A stretch of DNA of 64,000 bases from Prochlorococcus marinus str. MIT 9107 (GTDB lineage Bacteria; Cyanobacteriota; Cyanobacteriia; PCC-6307; Cyanobiaceae): assembly GCF_000759855.1 (NCBI RefSeq), contig NZ_JNAI01000009.1:1-64000 (forward strand), given 5' to 3'. Below the pieces are notes generated by a model. The model was not told the origin of the DNA, searched no databases, and worked only from the letters and a program-made list of their open reading frames with translations. This document shows positions 16,801-24,576 of the stretch, piece by piece; position 1 is the stretch's first letter, and the number at the start of each line of letters is the position of its first letter. Position numbers and translations under genes: made by a program.

Positions 16801-16970
16801 TTAAGTTGCCGTTGCGAAATTGGATGCAATTACACTTAAAAGTGCTACTACCTGCTCATTTGGACAATTAGTTTTTTTTTTAAATTTTCACATTCTTTTA
16901 TTATCCTTGAATAAGTTTCCTCTACTATTCCATTCATTTGATCATTACTAAAAGAATACGGCTTATTCAT
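16801..16970 (-). CDS. small gene apparently interrupted in a 10-base A/T tract
   Basis: From ATG 16970 the literal frame gives 40 residues and stops at TAG 16848. The run of ten T on the plus strand (16872-16881, A on the sense strand) breaks what looks like one protein. With eleven bases the frame continues through TNCPNEQVVALLSVIASNFA and TAT to TAA 16801, giving about 56 residues and ending 16 bp before the phosphoribosyltransferase start. It could be a sequencing miscount, a true frameshift, or transcriptional slippage. Family unknown. Confidence 0.5.
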
Positions 16971-17047
16971 TTTTAATTAATAATTAATTATATTTTTACT
17001 TAAATTTTCTCCGAAGTAAATATGCCCATCATTTTAAGATATAGTCA

Positions 17048-17548
17048 TTACCACATAGGGCTATTTAGTTTTTCAATACCAAGTTCATTTGGGACATAAG
17101 TATGTAATTTTTCAATCTTAATAGCCCATTTTTTTGAATTACCTTTTAAACCTTCACTTTTAATTAGGTTTGTTAAGGAAATTCTTTTTCTAACTTTAAG
17201 AAGTCCTAGGCAAGTTTCCCAAGCTTTTTGTTCTTTATATGTATCTACCCAAAAATCAAAAATACTTTCCAAGAGATCCAGTGGGATATCAAAAGAAATT
17301 CCAATTGAAGGTTTTGCTTTTAAATATTTTTTATTTCTTAGTTCATTAAATAAATTATTTATATTTAAATTTATAGCGAAAAGGATATCTTTTGCTGATT
17401 CATTTCCAATTAATTCTTTTCTATGGCAATCTAAAAGATTTTTATCCTCTAGAATTTTTTCATCACAATTTTTGACTCCCACAATCCAGAACCCCTCTCC
17501 ATTTTTTTCTCCACTAGCAAGAAATAGGTATTGACTTGAATTCTGCAA
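17048..17548 (-). CDS. hypothetical protein
   Basis: A 166-residue soluble protein starting at TTG 17548. The N-terminus reads like a beta-strand entry (SSQYLFLASGEKNGEGFWIV), followed by a helix-rich middle with Ser/Asn stretches. No catalytic motif or membrane segment is visible. It is a stand-alone gene between the salvage cassette and the small membrane-protein pair. Family not recognised. Confidence 0.6.
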   Translation of the reverse strand: MQNSSQYLFLASGEKNGEGFWIVGVKNCDEKILEDKNLLDCHRKELIGNESAKDILFAINLNINNLFNELRNKKYLKAKPSIGISFDIPLDLLESIFDFWVDTYKEQKAWETCLGLLKVRKRISLTNLIKSEGLKGNSKKWAIKIEKLHTYVPNELGIEKLNSPMW

Positions 17549-17672
17549 AATTTCAAATTATTTATTCATTTTTAACATTTTTTGGTAGTTATGAAAATAT
17601 CTTTAACTGAAGAATTAAAATATTAATTTCTAATTAAAAAAAATAACTTGTTAAGATTTAGTTTTAAGAATA

Positions 17673-17786
17673 ATGTTTGACTTTAAAGAGCTAAAAATAA
17701 TGTTTTTAGATCCTACTGATTTGATAATCAACAATATAAATAAATTTCTTAGTCGAAATAAAATAATAAAATTTATTTTTTCTTAG
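17673..17786 (+). CDS. possible tiny ORF, low confidence
   Basis: A 37-codon frame from ATG 17673 (MFDFKELKIMFLDPTDLIIN) to TAG 17784. It overlaps the 3' end of the minus-strand gene by 14 bp. Only the open frame supports it, so it may be chance in AT-rich sequence. Confidence 0.2.
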   Translation: MFDFKELKIMFLDPTDLIINNINKFLSRNKIIKFIFS

Positions 17787-17997
17787 GAAATAATTTCCCT
17801 ATTTTCTCTTGTTGTAAATACTCCTTTTTTGTTCTTATTTTTTTATCTTCTATCGATTCTTTATTAGTGCTTACAGCATAAATAATATAAAAAATCATAC
17901 CTGTAAAAATTAATCCTAAAAATAGTATGAATATACCTATAGGTTGACTAGGACTAAATATTTTGATATCTAAGGCTGAATTTATAGCTAAAATCAT
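17773..17997 (-). CDS. small membrane protein with a basic tail
   Basis: A 74-residue product. One hydrophobic helix near residues 20-44 (IGIFILFLGLIFTGMIFYII) separates a polar N-terminus from a strongly basic tail (KKIRTKKEYLQQEKIGKLFP). It follows a second small membrane-protein gene by about 36 bp on the same strand. Family not recognised. Confidence 0.6.
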   Translation of the reverse strand: MILAINSALDIKIFSPSQPIGIFILFLGLIFTGMIFYIIYAVSTNKESIEDKKIRTKKEYLQQEKIGKLFPKKK

Positions 17998-18033
17998 TAA
18001 TAAAGTGATTCTTTACATAACATTTATTGAAAT

Positions 18034-18255
18034 CTAATTAATTTCTTCATAACCAAAGAATGTAGTATTGTCAGAATTTTTATATCCATTAGCGGCTTCT
18101 TGTAGATTCTGACTGTCAAATTTTCTTGCTTTAGCATGTATCATGTTGAAAGGAAAAATAATAGCTCCAATAAAAAAATGCAGTATTAAAAAATCAGAAG
18201 GTAATCCGTTTGACCAATCAGGAAAAAATAGCAAAGTCATCAAAGATTCGTTCAT
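18034..18255 (-). CDS. small membrane-associated protein
   Basis: A 73-residue protein with an N-terminal hydrophobic region (MTLLFFPDWSNGLPSDFL, then ILHFFIGAIIFPFNM), a positively charged turn (IHAKARKFDS), and a polar, acidic end. The hydrophobic helix plus short basic motif looks like a thylakoid- or membrane-anchored small subunit. It is the likely first gene of the pair with the 74-residue membrane protein. No family assigned. Confidence 0.6.
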   Translation of the reverse strand: MNESLMTLLFFPDWSNGLPSDFLILHFFIGAIIFPFNMIHAKARKFDSQNLQEAANGYKNSDNTTFFGYEEIN

Positions 18256-18417
18256 ATTAGTAATTCTATTAAACCTTTGAATATTATTACCGAACTTATC
18301 TCAATGCTATTAACTTTTAATATATTGAAATTTAACTTAGCTTTTAAGAAATATTAGATTCAATTGAAAAGACAACAAAAAAAACTACTATTGTATTAGT
18401 GTATTGATTTATAACTA

Positions 18418-18819
18418 TTGTTAAAGTTATTTTTTGGTTTGATTTTCTTTGTAATTTCCTTACTTAATCCTCTAATGGGATTCGCATTTGATACATCAGA
18501 CCCTAGTGTTAGCTTACTCCAAAATAGAATATCTAATAATTTCTCCAGAAAATATTGCAAAGCTATTCAAAATGGTTTTTCTAAAGATGAAGCAATGAAA
18601 TCCGCTATTGTTAAAACAGAAAATATTATATCGTTTTCTTATAATCCACAAAAAAAATGGATTGAAAAAGAAGATTTGGCCAATCAAATTTCGTTTCAAG
18701 TAGTGAATGATTGTGGATGGTCATTTGGATTATTTGGAAAGGAGGGAGTTGATTATTTTAAATCATACTTTCTAGAAGTTTATGAAAAAACTACTCCTGA
18801 CAAAAATTTTTCTCGATAA
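18418..18819 (+). CDS. hypothetical exported protein
   Basis: A 133-residue protein from TTG 18418. The N-terminus is a classic signal peptide (MLKLFFGLIFFVISLLNPLM with a small-residue boundary at GFAFD). The mature part is polar, with two Cys (RKYCKAIQN, NDCGWSFG) and the phrase VDYFKSYFLEVYEKT. It is likely exported to the periplasm or thylakoid lumen. It is followed 8 bp later by a small membrane protein on the same strand. Family not identified. Confidence 0.65.
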   Translation: MLKLFFGLIFFVISLLNPLMGFAFDTSDPSVSLLQNRISNNFSRKYCKAIQNGFSKDEAMKSAIVKTENIISFSYNPQKKWIEKEDLANQISFQVVNDCGWSFGLFGKEGVDYFKSYFLEVYEKTTPDKNFSR

Positions 18820-18827
18820 TTAAGCTC

Positions 18828-19022
18828 ATGAATAATATTTCTGACAAATTGGTAATGATTATAATCTTAATTACGATTCTTTTTGTATTTGGCTTAATTT
18901 TTTCAGTAAAATCTCCCGAGAGAAAAGTTATAGATTCGCCAATAATGTGGAAAGATGAATATTCTAAAATGTCGATTATTAGGAGCTACAAAAATAAATC
19001 CGTAGTGAAAATAACAATTTAA
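18828..19022 (+). CDS. small single-pass membrane protein
   Basis: A 64-residue product from ATG 18828. One hydrophobic helix near residues 8-26 (VMIIILITILFVFGLIFSV) follows a short polar N-terminus, and a basic, Lys/Ser-rich tail follows. It lies 8 bp after the exported-protein gene, so the two probably share a transcript. Unknown function. Confidence 0.6.
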   Translation: MNNISDKLVMIIILITILFVFGLIFSVKSPERKVIDSPIMWKDEYSKMSIIRSYKNKSVVKITI

Positions 19023-19116
19023 ATAAAATTCAATGTTATTTTAAAAGCTGAAAATATATTAAATACTCTTAAAAAATATTTTTAGGAAACCTAATCAAAT
19101 CAAAATCCCCTTTTTG

Positions 19117-19458
19117 TTAATTTAAATAATTCAAAAGAACAGACGCTAATCTTAAATCATCATTTAACCACGCACGTATTGCCATCGCCCTTCTAGGATC
19201 ATAAAAATTTTGTTTTCTGTACCAACTAAGAACTTCCGAATCTGATTTTTTTCCATTACATGACAAACAACATGGTACACAATTTCTTGTGCGGCTACTT
19301 CCCCCTTTTGACATTGGATGAAGGTGATCAAGTGATTCTGATGGGTTACCACAATAAATGCATTTATATGTAGTGATTTTATGAAGAGAATCTCTCCAAC
19401 TTTTATTACTTATCTTGGGACATAGCTGATCAAGGTAAATTGCATCTTTCTTATGCAT
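19117..19458 (-). CDS. HNH endonuclease
   Basis: A 113-residue nuclease-type protein. The cysteine pairs CIYC (near residue 34) and CLSC (near residue 65) bind zinc around the central HNH block (LDHLHPMSKGG, then RTRNCVPCC), the arrangement of bacterial HNH endonucleases. Cleavage specificity cannot be inferred. It may be a remnant of a mobile nuclease or a host gene. It is a single gene, convergent with the small plus-strand membrane gene. Confidence 0.88.
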   Translation of the reverse strand: MHKKDAIYLDQLCPKISNKSWRDSLHKITTYKCIYCGNPSESLDHLHPMSKGGSSRTRNCVPCCLSCNGKKSDSEVLSWYRKQNFYDPRRAMAIRAWLNDDLRLASVLLNYLN

Positions 19459-19595
19459 AATATTCTTGATAATTTTATTGATAATAACAGTTTTTATTAA
19501 ACTATGATTGAATAGATAGAAGATAATACGTTTTAAATCGTCAATTTATCTTTGAAATAATAATATTTCAAATTAATATTTAGAATTTAGAATTA

Positions 19596-20408
19596 ATGTT
19601 TTATTTATTAACAACATTAGTAAATACGTTTGATTATTCTTTTTATAAAAGTATATCTATTTTTTTGATATCCTTCTTTTCCAATACCTTTTCAGCAATT
19701 TCTGGAGGTGGTGCAGGCTTAATACAATTGCCAGCTTTAATTTTAACTGGGATTCCTTATTATCAGGCTCTTGCTAGTCACAAGTTCGCAACAGTAGCTT
19801 TAGGAATAGGCGGTTCATTAAGAAATTTTAAATCTATAAAAAATGATATTCACGTAGCTTGGCAAATTTTAATTTTTGGATTACCCGGGGTGGTTTTTGG
19901 GGCTTCTATAGTTGAATTTATATCAGAACGATATTTATACTTAGTTTTAGGAATAATTTCGATAATATTAGCATTTTACTCATTTCTAAAATCAGATTTA
20001 GGGTTGTCAACTCGTAAAAAAAAGCTTACTTTAACTCAAAAAATTAGATTTTCAATTTTTATTTGCCTAATAGGTATTTTGAATGGTTCTATTTCTTCAG
20101 GAACTGGATTGCTTGTAACAATACTTCTAATAAAAACCTTTGGGATGGATTTTCTTCGTGCTATCAGCTTGACATTCATTACTGTTGGGATTTTTTGGAA
20201 TTTTACTGGAGCAATTTTTTTGATTAACATAGCTTCAGTCCCTTTAAATCTATTAATATTATTAATAATGGGCTCTTTTTCAGGCGGATTTTTGGGAGCT
20301 CATTTGTCAAAAATAAAAGGAAATAGATTAATAAAAAAAACTTTTACAATAGTTTCTCTTTTTGTTGGGATTAGTTTATTTATTAAATCCATAATAAGTT
20401 TTTTGTAG
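19596..20408 (+). CDS. TauE/SafE family sulfite/organosulfur exporter
   Basis: A 270-residue polytopic membrane protein with roughly eight predicted helices in two symmetric halves, the TauE/SafE pattern. The N-terminal half has NTFSAISGGGAGLIQLPALI, the conserved small-residue turn, and the second half repeats it as GILNGSISSGTGLLVT. Members export sulfite or related anions, but the substrate here is inferred only. The ATG lies about 140 bp after the HNH gene. No terminator or partner is evident. Confidence 0.88.
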   Translation: MFYLLTTLVNTFDYSFYKSISIFLISFFSNTFSAISGGGAGLIQLPALILTGIPYYQALASHKFATVALGIGGSLRNFKSIKNDIHVAWQILIFGLPGVVFGASIVEFISERYLYLVLGIISIILAFYSFLKSDLGLSTRKKKLTLTQKIRFSIFICLIGILNGSISSGTGLLVTILLIKTFGMDFLRAISLTFITVGIFWNFTGAIFLINIASVPLNLLILLIMGSFSGGFLGAHLSKIKGNRLIKKTFTIVSLFVGISLFIKSIISFL

Positions 20409-20572
20409 ATTAATTATTTTTATTACTAATGTGGGTGTTCTCATAAAAAAACAAAAAGAATGACAGTTATTAACGATAAATTCAATTTTACCTTTTTTCA
20501 TGATCCTAACCGTTATTGAATTACTCGTCGTATTAAATAATATTCTTAATTGAAACCTTGTTTATTAATTTT

Positions 20573-20601
20573 AAAAAAAAAGGCCTCACTAATGTGGGGC
20601 C
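20573..20601 (-). terminator. intrinsic terminator of a minus-strand RNA
   Basis: On the minus strand a stem of GGCC-CCAC against GTGA-GGCC (7 of 8 pairs; 20594-20601 with 20582-20589) with an ATTA loop is followed by nine T (20573-20581). It is a clear rho-independent terminator. No protein-coding gene ends here on that strand, so a non-coding transcript is suggested. Confidence 0.7.
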
Positions 20602-20790
20602 GGGTGATGGGGAATCTTATTTTTAAACCAATTTCATACAAATTGCAACCCCCTATCTGTAGCGCCACCTTTGTAGTCATAAAACACTACAGATAGCGCT
20701 ATACCAATTCTCTCATATTATGAGTCTTTAAATTATGAATTAATTTTTAATTTTTAACTTAAGGAATATACTTCTTATCTCAAGATTTCA
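20573..20790 (-). ncRNA. candidate small RNA with alternative hairpins
   Basis: About 218 nt between a minus-strand promoter (TTGACA 20821-20826, TACTTA 20798-20803) and the terminator at 20573. No convincing open frame of meaningful length lies within. The core holds a perfect 10-bp inverted repeat (CTATCTGTAG 20653-20662 and CTACAGATAG 20687-20696). An incompatible nested pair also occurs: TAGCGC/GCGCTA 20660-20665/20696-20701 around TGTAGT/ACTACA 20672-20677/20686-20691. I do not recognise a known family (not tmRNA, SRP or a recognised 6S). Confidence 0.45.
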
Positions 20791-20797
20791 AGTCTTT

Positions 20798-20826
20798 TAA
20801 GTAATTTAACTTGTTAAAAATGTCAA
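20798..20826 (-). promoter_or_regulatory. sigma-70-like promoter of the candidate small RNA
   Basis: On the minus strand TTGACA (20821-20826) is separated by 17 bases from TACTTA (20798-20803). This is the consensus spacing, with a perfect -35. Transcription would start near 20790. It overlaps the plus-strand promoter of the 75-residue gene. Confidence 0.5.
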
Positions 20827-20838
20827 GCACTGTATTAT
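20811..20838 (+). promoter_or_regulatory. sigma-70-like promoter of the downstream small-gene pair
   Basis: TTGTTA (20811-20816), 16 bases, then TATTAT (20833-20838), about 30 bases before the ATG at 20870. It partly overlaps the opposite promoter, so the two transcription units share DNA and may compete. Confidence 0.45.
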
Positions 20839-20869
20839 TCGTAAGAACTCACTTAGTTAAAAAGCTTTA

Positions 20870-21097
20870 ATGATTGAATTAACATTAATAACTCTTTTGA
20901 ACTATGTTGGAGATAATTTCTGTGAATATAGAAATCTTGGTCATGATAATTATAAATCTTTACTTCTTTCTTACAGTGATGCAAGTAATAAATTTGGACC
21001 ATTAGAGGTTAAAAAGGTTATTGAGAAGTCAGAAAATTTTAAAGTTACAGCTGTTGCTATTGCTGCAATTAAGTGCCCTCAGCATATAGTTAAATAA
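20870..21097 (+). CDS. small hypothetical protein
   Basis: A 75-residue, mainly polar protein (MIELTLITLLNYVGDNF onward) with a probable helical segment near the C-terminus (AVAIAAIKCPQHIVK). Its stop TAA overlaps the next gene's ATG by one base (TAATG), so translation is probably coupled. The promoter at 20811-20838 precedes it. Family unknown. Confidence 0.65.
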   Translation: MIELTLITLLNYVGDNFCEYRNLGHDNYKSLLLSYSDASNKFGPLEVKKVIEKSENFKVTAVAIAAIKCPQHIVK

Positions 21098-21363
21098 TGA
21101 AGTTTGAATTAAAGACTGATAATGAAAACTATTCAAAGTCATTTTCATATGTTTTAGTTATTGCTTTTATTTTCGCGCTGATAATTATCCTTTTTGATAT
21201 TGCATTGAAATTAGGAATAATTGCTAGACATTATAAAATAGACTACAATTGTAAGCTTTTATCTGTTGAAAAAGCGACAACTAATTTCAAGAGATTATCT
21301 AGGCTCTCTAATCTTAAAAGTAAACAACGAATTTGGGAATTTTGCAGGGAGGTTGTTAAATAA
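21097..21363 (+). CDS. small single-pass membrane protein
   Basis: An 88-residue product. A strongly hydrophobic segment (FSYVLVIAFIFALIIILFDI) near residues 16-35 is followed by a basic, Ser/Leu-rich cytoplasmic part (RLSRLSNLKSKQR). It is coupled to the upstream 75-residue gene. A convergent ABC permease gene ends 4 bp away on the other strand. Family not recognised. Confidence 0.65.
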   Translation: MKFELKTDNENYSKSFSYVLVIAFIFALIIILFDIALKLGIIARHYKIDYNCKLLSVEKATTNFKRLSRLSNLKSKQRIWEFCREVVK

Positions 21364-21366
21364 TAT

Positions 21367-22161
21367 TTAGCTAGAGGCGGATGAATAGAATTTTAATGCA
21401 AATAACCAGAACTTTCTAGAAGTCGTGAGGAATACTATGGTAACAGCACCTTCAAGCAATATTTTCCATAATTGAGAAAGACCTAGGAAAACTTCAGACG
21501 GTATTGTGGTTATAAATGCAATAGGAATAAAAACACTAAAAAATATTCTTAGAGAAAATGAAAATGAATTTAAAGGAAATCTTCCAATATAAAGGAAGGA
21601 TCTTAATACTTCTGTGGCATTCCATGTCTTAACAAACCAAATAGTAGTTGTAGAAATAAAAAACCATAAGCTATATAAAATGCAAATTGAACACATTATC
21701 GTAATCAAAGATAATGCCAGAAAACCTAAATTTAAATTTATTTGATTAATTTTGATGCAGTATAACAATAAGCAAAACCCAAGCATTATTTCTAAAAAGC
21801 CTGATGGGTTTATCTTTTTTAATGAGATATAAAATTGACTATCAATAGGTTTTAAAAGTACGAAATCTAATGTTCCTTCTCTTATATGTTTAACTATTTC
21901 GGTAAGATTAGGATTGAACCATGTATTAGTTATTCCATTTAAAATTGTATAAATACCTTGAATTATTAGTGCTTGTTCAAATTCCCAGCCTCCAATAGTG
22001 CTAGTATTTTGAAAGAAAATAGATAATAAAAAAATACTCCCTATTAAACTTAAAATTGCAGTAATTAAATCAATTAATATATTAGTTTTATACTCAAATT
22101 CTGAAGCTAATGAAGTATGCAAAAATTTTTTATAAACTTTTAAATATTTTCTTGGTTTCAT
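21367..22161 (-). CDS. ABC-2 type exporter permease, second subunit
   Basis: About 264 residues from ATG 22161. A longer frame to 22200 is open but begins inside the upstream gene. Around six hydrophobic helices span the protein with the layout of the DUF990-type permeases, including the IREGTLDFVLLKPIDSQFY segment. It starts in an ATGA overlap with the first permease, and the ATPase gene lies just upstream. The cargo is unknown; such systems export lipids or small molecules. Confidence 0.85.
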   Translation of the reverse strand: MKPRKYLKVYKKFLHTSLASEFEYKTNILIDLITAILSLIGSIFLLSIFFQNTSTIGGWEFEQALIIQGIYTILNGITNTWFNPNLTEIVKHIREGTLDFVLLKPIDSQFYISLKKINPSGFLEIMLGFCLLLYCIKINQINLNLGFLALSLITIMCSICILYSLWFFISTTTIWFVKTWNATEVLRSFLYIGRFPLNSFSFSLRIFFSVFIPIAFITTIPSEVFLGLSQLWKILLEGAVTIVFLTTSRKFWLFALKFYSSASS

Positions 22162-22952
22162 GATCCCATCGCAGTATATTTTTTCGTTCCTGCAAACCAA
22201 ATTTTTCTAAATACTGGAAAAAGTAAAATAATCCATAGAATTTGCATACTAAGGCCTCCACTGATATTTGTAGTATTACCTGATAGTATGTTCGCAGGGA
22301 AATCTATTAGATATGGAAAAGGAGTTAAATAAATCCAGGATTTAACATATTCGGGAAACGAAGCTACTGGAGCCAAGAGGCCTGAGAGAAATAAAGTTGG
22401 GATAAATAGCAATCTTTCTATTGATGATGCTTTTTCTGTCCAGAAACATAAACATGCAACTATTGACTGAATTAAAAATTGAATTAGGAAAGATAAGAAA
22501 GTCGATATTATTGATAACAATAAAATACCTAAATTTGGTATCCATATACTTCCTGGATTAAAAATAAAAAAGAAAAATGCAATAATAATAGCGAAAGGAA
22601 ACCTTGTTATTTGTTCAGCAAGATGCTGTGCTAAATACCTGAAAAATGGGTTTAAAGGTTGAATTAGATAAGGAGATACTTTCCCCATAAGAGAATCCTC
22701 TTCAAAGCTAAATACAACCCAAACTACTGAAAACTGCCTAACAAAAAAAACACACAAGAAATATCTAGAAAGCATTACATCACTAATGTTTATGGATTCA
22801 TTAAGATTATTGTTTGTCCATATGTTTAACATGAAAAAAGGAATAACTCCTGAAATAGCCCATAATGCAATCTCTACTCTATATTCCAACATGTTTGAAT
22901 ATTGGACTTTTAATAAGGTAAATATTTTACGTTGAATCAAATTAGATATCAT
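22158..22952 (-). CDS. ABC-2 type exporter permease, first subunit
   Basis: A 264-residue membrane protein with several hydrophobic helices and the FEEDSLMGKVSPYLIQPLNP segment typical of ABC-2/DUF990 permeases. It overlaps the ATPase gene end by 11 bp and the next permease by 4 bp. The tight spacing shows a three-gene operon: ATPase, permease, permease. Confidence 0.85.
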   Translation of the reverse strand: MISNLIQRKIFTLLKVQYSNMLEYRVEIALWAISGVIPFFMLNIWTNNNLNESINISDVMLSRYFLCVFFVRQFSVVWVVFSFEEDSLMGKVSPYLIQPLNPFFRYLAQHLAEQITRFPFAIIIAFFFFIFNPGSIWIPNLGILLLSIISTFLSFLIQFLIQSIVACLCFWTEKASSIERLLFIPTLFLSGLLAPVASFPEYVKSWIYLTPFPYLIDFPANILSGNTTNISGGLSMQILWIILLFPVFRKIWFAGTKKYTAMGS

Positions 22953-23937
22953 AATCTTTTTGTATTAATATTTTCCCAATAATTTCATCTATAGGTGGTT
23001 CATTTATGTAAAGGTCTTCAATGTCAAAATTATTAAGGATGGTTTTCAGTGACGAAGTAATAAAAGTATTTTCAACTTTTATAGTAATTTCATTCTTTGT
23101 TTTATTTTTAATAGTAAAACCTGAATTTTCTAATTTAATTGCATCTTCCTCTGAGCGACATACTATTAATATTTCTTTAATTGGAGATAGTTTTTTTAAT
23201 AGCAGATCAAGTTTGCCATCATATGAGATGGATCCATTGTGAACACATATAACTCTCTTACATAGCGAAGTAATATCTTTCATGTAGTGACTTGTCAGGC
23301 ATATCGTTGCATTAGTCTCTTGGTTATATTTTTTAAGGAATTTTCTTAAATTTCTCTGTGCATTAATATCTAGACCAAGTGTAGGCTCGTCTAAAAATAG
23401 AATATTTGGTTCATGTATTAGAGCTGCTAATAATTCTGATTTCATACGCTGACCAAGCGAAAGTTTCCTAACAGGTATGAAAAGCTCATCTTCAATTTCA
23501 AGCATGTCTGATAATTTTTTTATTCTTTTTTTTGCCTCAAATTTATCTAAGTCATATATTGATGCATTTAAATAAAAAGATTCAATTGGTGGAAGATCCC
23601 AAATTAGTTGCTGTTTTTGACCCATTATTAAGGTGATATTCTTAAGGAAATTTTCTTTTCTTTTGTACGGTAAGTAACCTGAAACTAAAATTGAACCTTC
23701 GCTGGGATAAATTAAGCCGCAAAGAATTTTTAAAATTGTTGTTTTCCCAGCTCCATTAGCTCCTAGAAAACCTAAAATTTCCCCCTCTTTAATTTCAAAA
23801 CTTATATCTTTTATAACCTTTATACTTTTTGATTGTCTCCTGAAAAAGTGTTTAATTGTCCCTTTCAGACCTGGTTCTTTGGTCGCAATATCAAACGACT
23901 TAGACAAGTTTTTTACATCAATAATATTTTTAATCAT
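22942..23937 (-). CDS. ABC-2 type exporter ATP-binding protein
   Basis: A 331-residue ATPase. Walker A is GANGAGKTT (about residues 58-66), the signature is LSLGQRMK (about 159-166), and Walker B is NILFLDEPTLGLD, with the H-loop in CLTSHYMKD. A C-terminal extension of about 90 residues is typical of the exporter branch. It powers the two permeases encoded directly downstream. It heads the operon; a PetP-like gene lies 34 bp upstream on the same strand. Confidence 0.92.
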   Translation of the reverse strand: MIKNIIDVKNLSKSFDIATKEPGLKGTIKHFFRRQSKSIKVIKDISFEIKEGEILGFLGANGAGKTTILKILCGLIYPSEGSILVSGYLPYKRKENFLKNITLIMGQKQQLIWDLPPIESFYLNASIYDLDKFEAKKRIKKLSDMLEIEDELFIPVRKLSLGQRMKSELLAALIHEPNILFLDEPTLGLDINAQRNLRKFLKKYNQETNATICLTSHYMKDITSLCKRVICVHNGSISYDGKLDLLLKKLSPIKEILIVCRSEEDAIKLENSGFTIKNKTKNEITIKVENTFITSSLKTILNNFDIEDLYINEPPIDEIIGKILIQKDYDI

Positions 23938-23971
23938 TTTAATTATTTAATTTCTTAAGATTTTTATTTAT

Positions 23972-24358
23972 TTAAAAAATATCTTTAAAAGATACCACTA
24001 GCCAGAGAAAAAAATTAATTGGATTAAGTAACTCGCTAATCTTATTTTTGTTTTCATACTTTAATTTCCTTAAAATATCAAATATCAGATTATTATCTTT
24101 TGCATCATTAAATTTTTTTATTACATCACCATTTTCGTCGAGGATATCAATTTCATCTTCAAAAAACCATTGCTCTTTGCCATTAGATAATTGCAGTACA
24201 ACTCCAATACCCTTCCCATCAGTTATTTTGAAATCACTTATCTTCCCAATGGAAGAAACATTAATAGCATCAATAATTTCTTTATTAAGCCTATCCTTAG
24301 AAAGTTCTAAATTTACTTGAACAAAGTTTCCTATTTTAGCTATATCTAAAATTGACAT
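23972..24358 (-). CDS. PetP-like protein (DUF2862) with a hydrophobic C-terminal extension
   Basis: A 128-residue protein. The core near residues 35-75 (IGKISDFKITDGKGIGVVLQ, then WFFEDEIDIL) matches the DUF2862/PetP signature of an SH3-like cytochrome b6f-associated subunit. PetP helps stabilise the complex in cyanobacteria and red algae (family knowledge). Unusually, the protein continues with a C-terminal segment (INFFLWLVVSFKDIF) that could anchor it to the thylakoid. Confidence is good for the domain, moderate for the role. Confidence 0.75.
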   Translation of the reverse strand: MSILDIAKIGNFVQVNLELSKDRLNKEIIDAINVSSIGKISDFKITDGKGIGVVLQLSNGKEQWFFEDEIDILDENGDVIKKFNDAKDNNLIFDILRKLKYENKNKISELLNPINFFLWLVVSFKDIF

Positions 24359-24429
24359 TTTTTAGGTCATTATACTTATTTGAAAGTGAGTTACGTGACT
24401 AATTCTAAATAATTGATTAATTTAAATAA

Positions 24430-24576
24430 TTAAGATTTTTTGAATATAGCTTCAAGTATTCTTTTTATTGAAATTGTTAATATTCTCAAGAAGACAAAAA
24501 ACAAGCCTAACCACCCTAAAACAACAGCTATTGAAAGCAAGCTTGAACCTAGATCACGTTGTAGCAGATTTTGCAT
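24430..24576 (-). CDS. tiny membrane protein, 48 residues
   Basis: ATG 24576 to TAA 24430. The product begins MQNLLQRDLGSSLLSIAVVL and ends with a basic tail (RILEAIFKKS). It has one strongly hydrophobic helix with a conserved-looking GWLGLFFVF. It is 71 bp upstream of the PetP-like gene on the same strand. Form and size are like small thylakoid proteins. No family assigned. Confidence 0.6.
   Translation of the reverse strand: MQNLLQRDLGSSLLSIAVVLGWLGLFFVFLRILTISIKRILEAIFKKS

Noticed and set aside
19117-19458. Homing or mobile element at the HNH gene
   Set aside because: No intron, intein or inverted repeats are seen around it; kept as a simple HNH gene.
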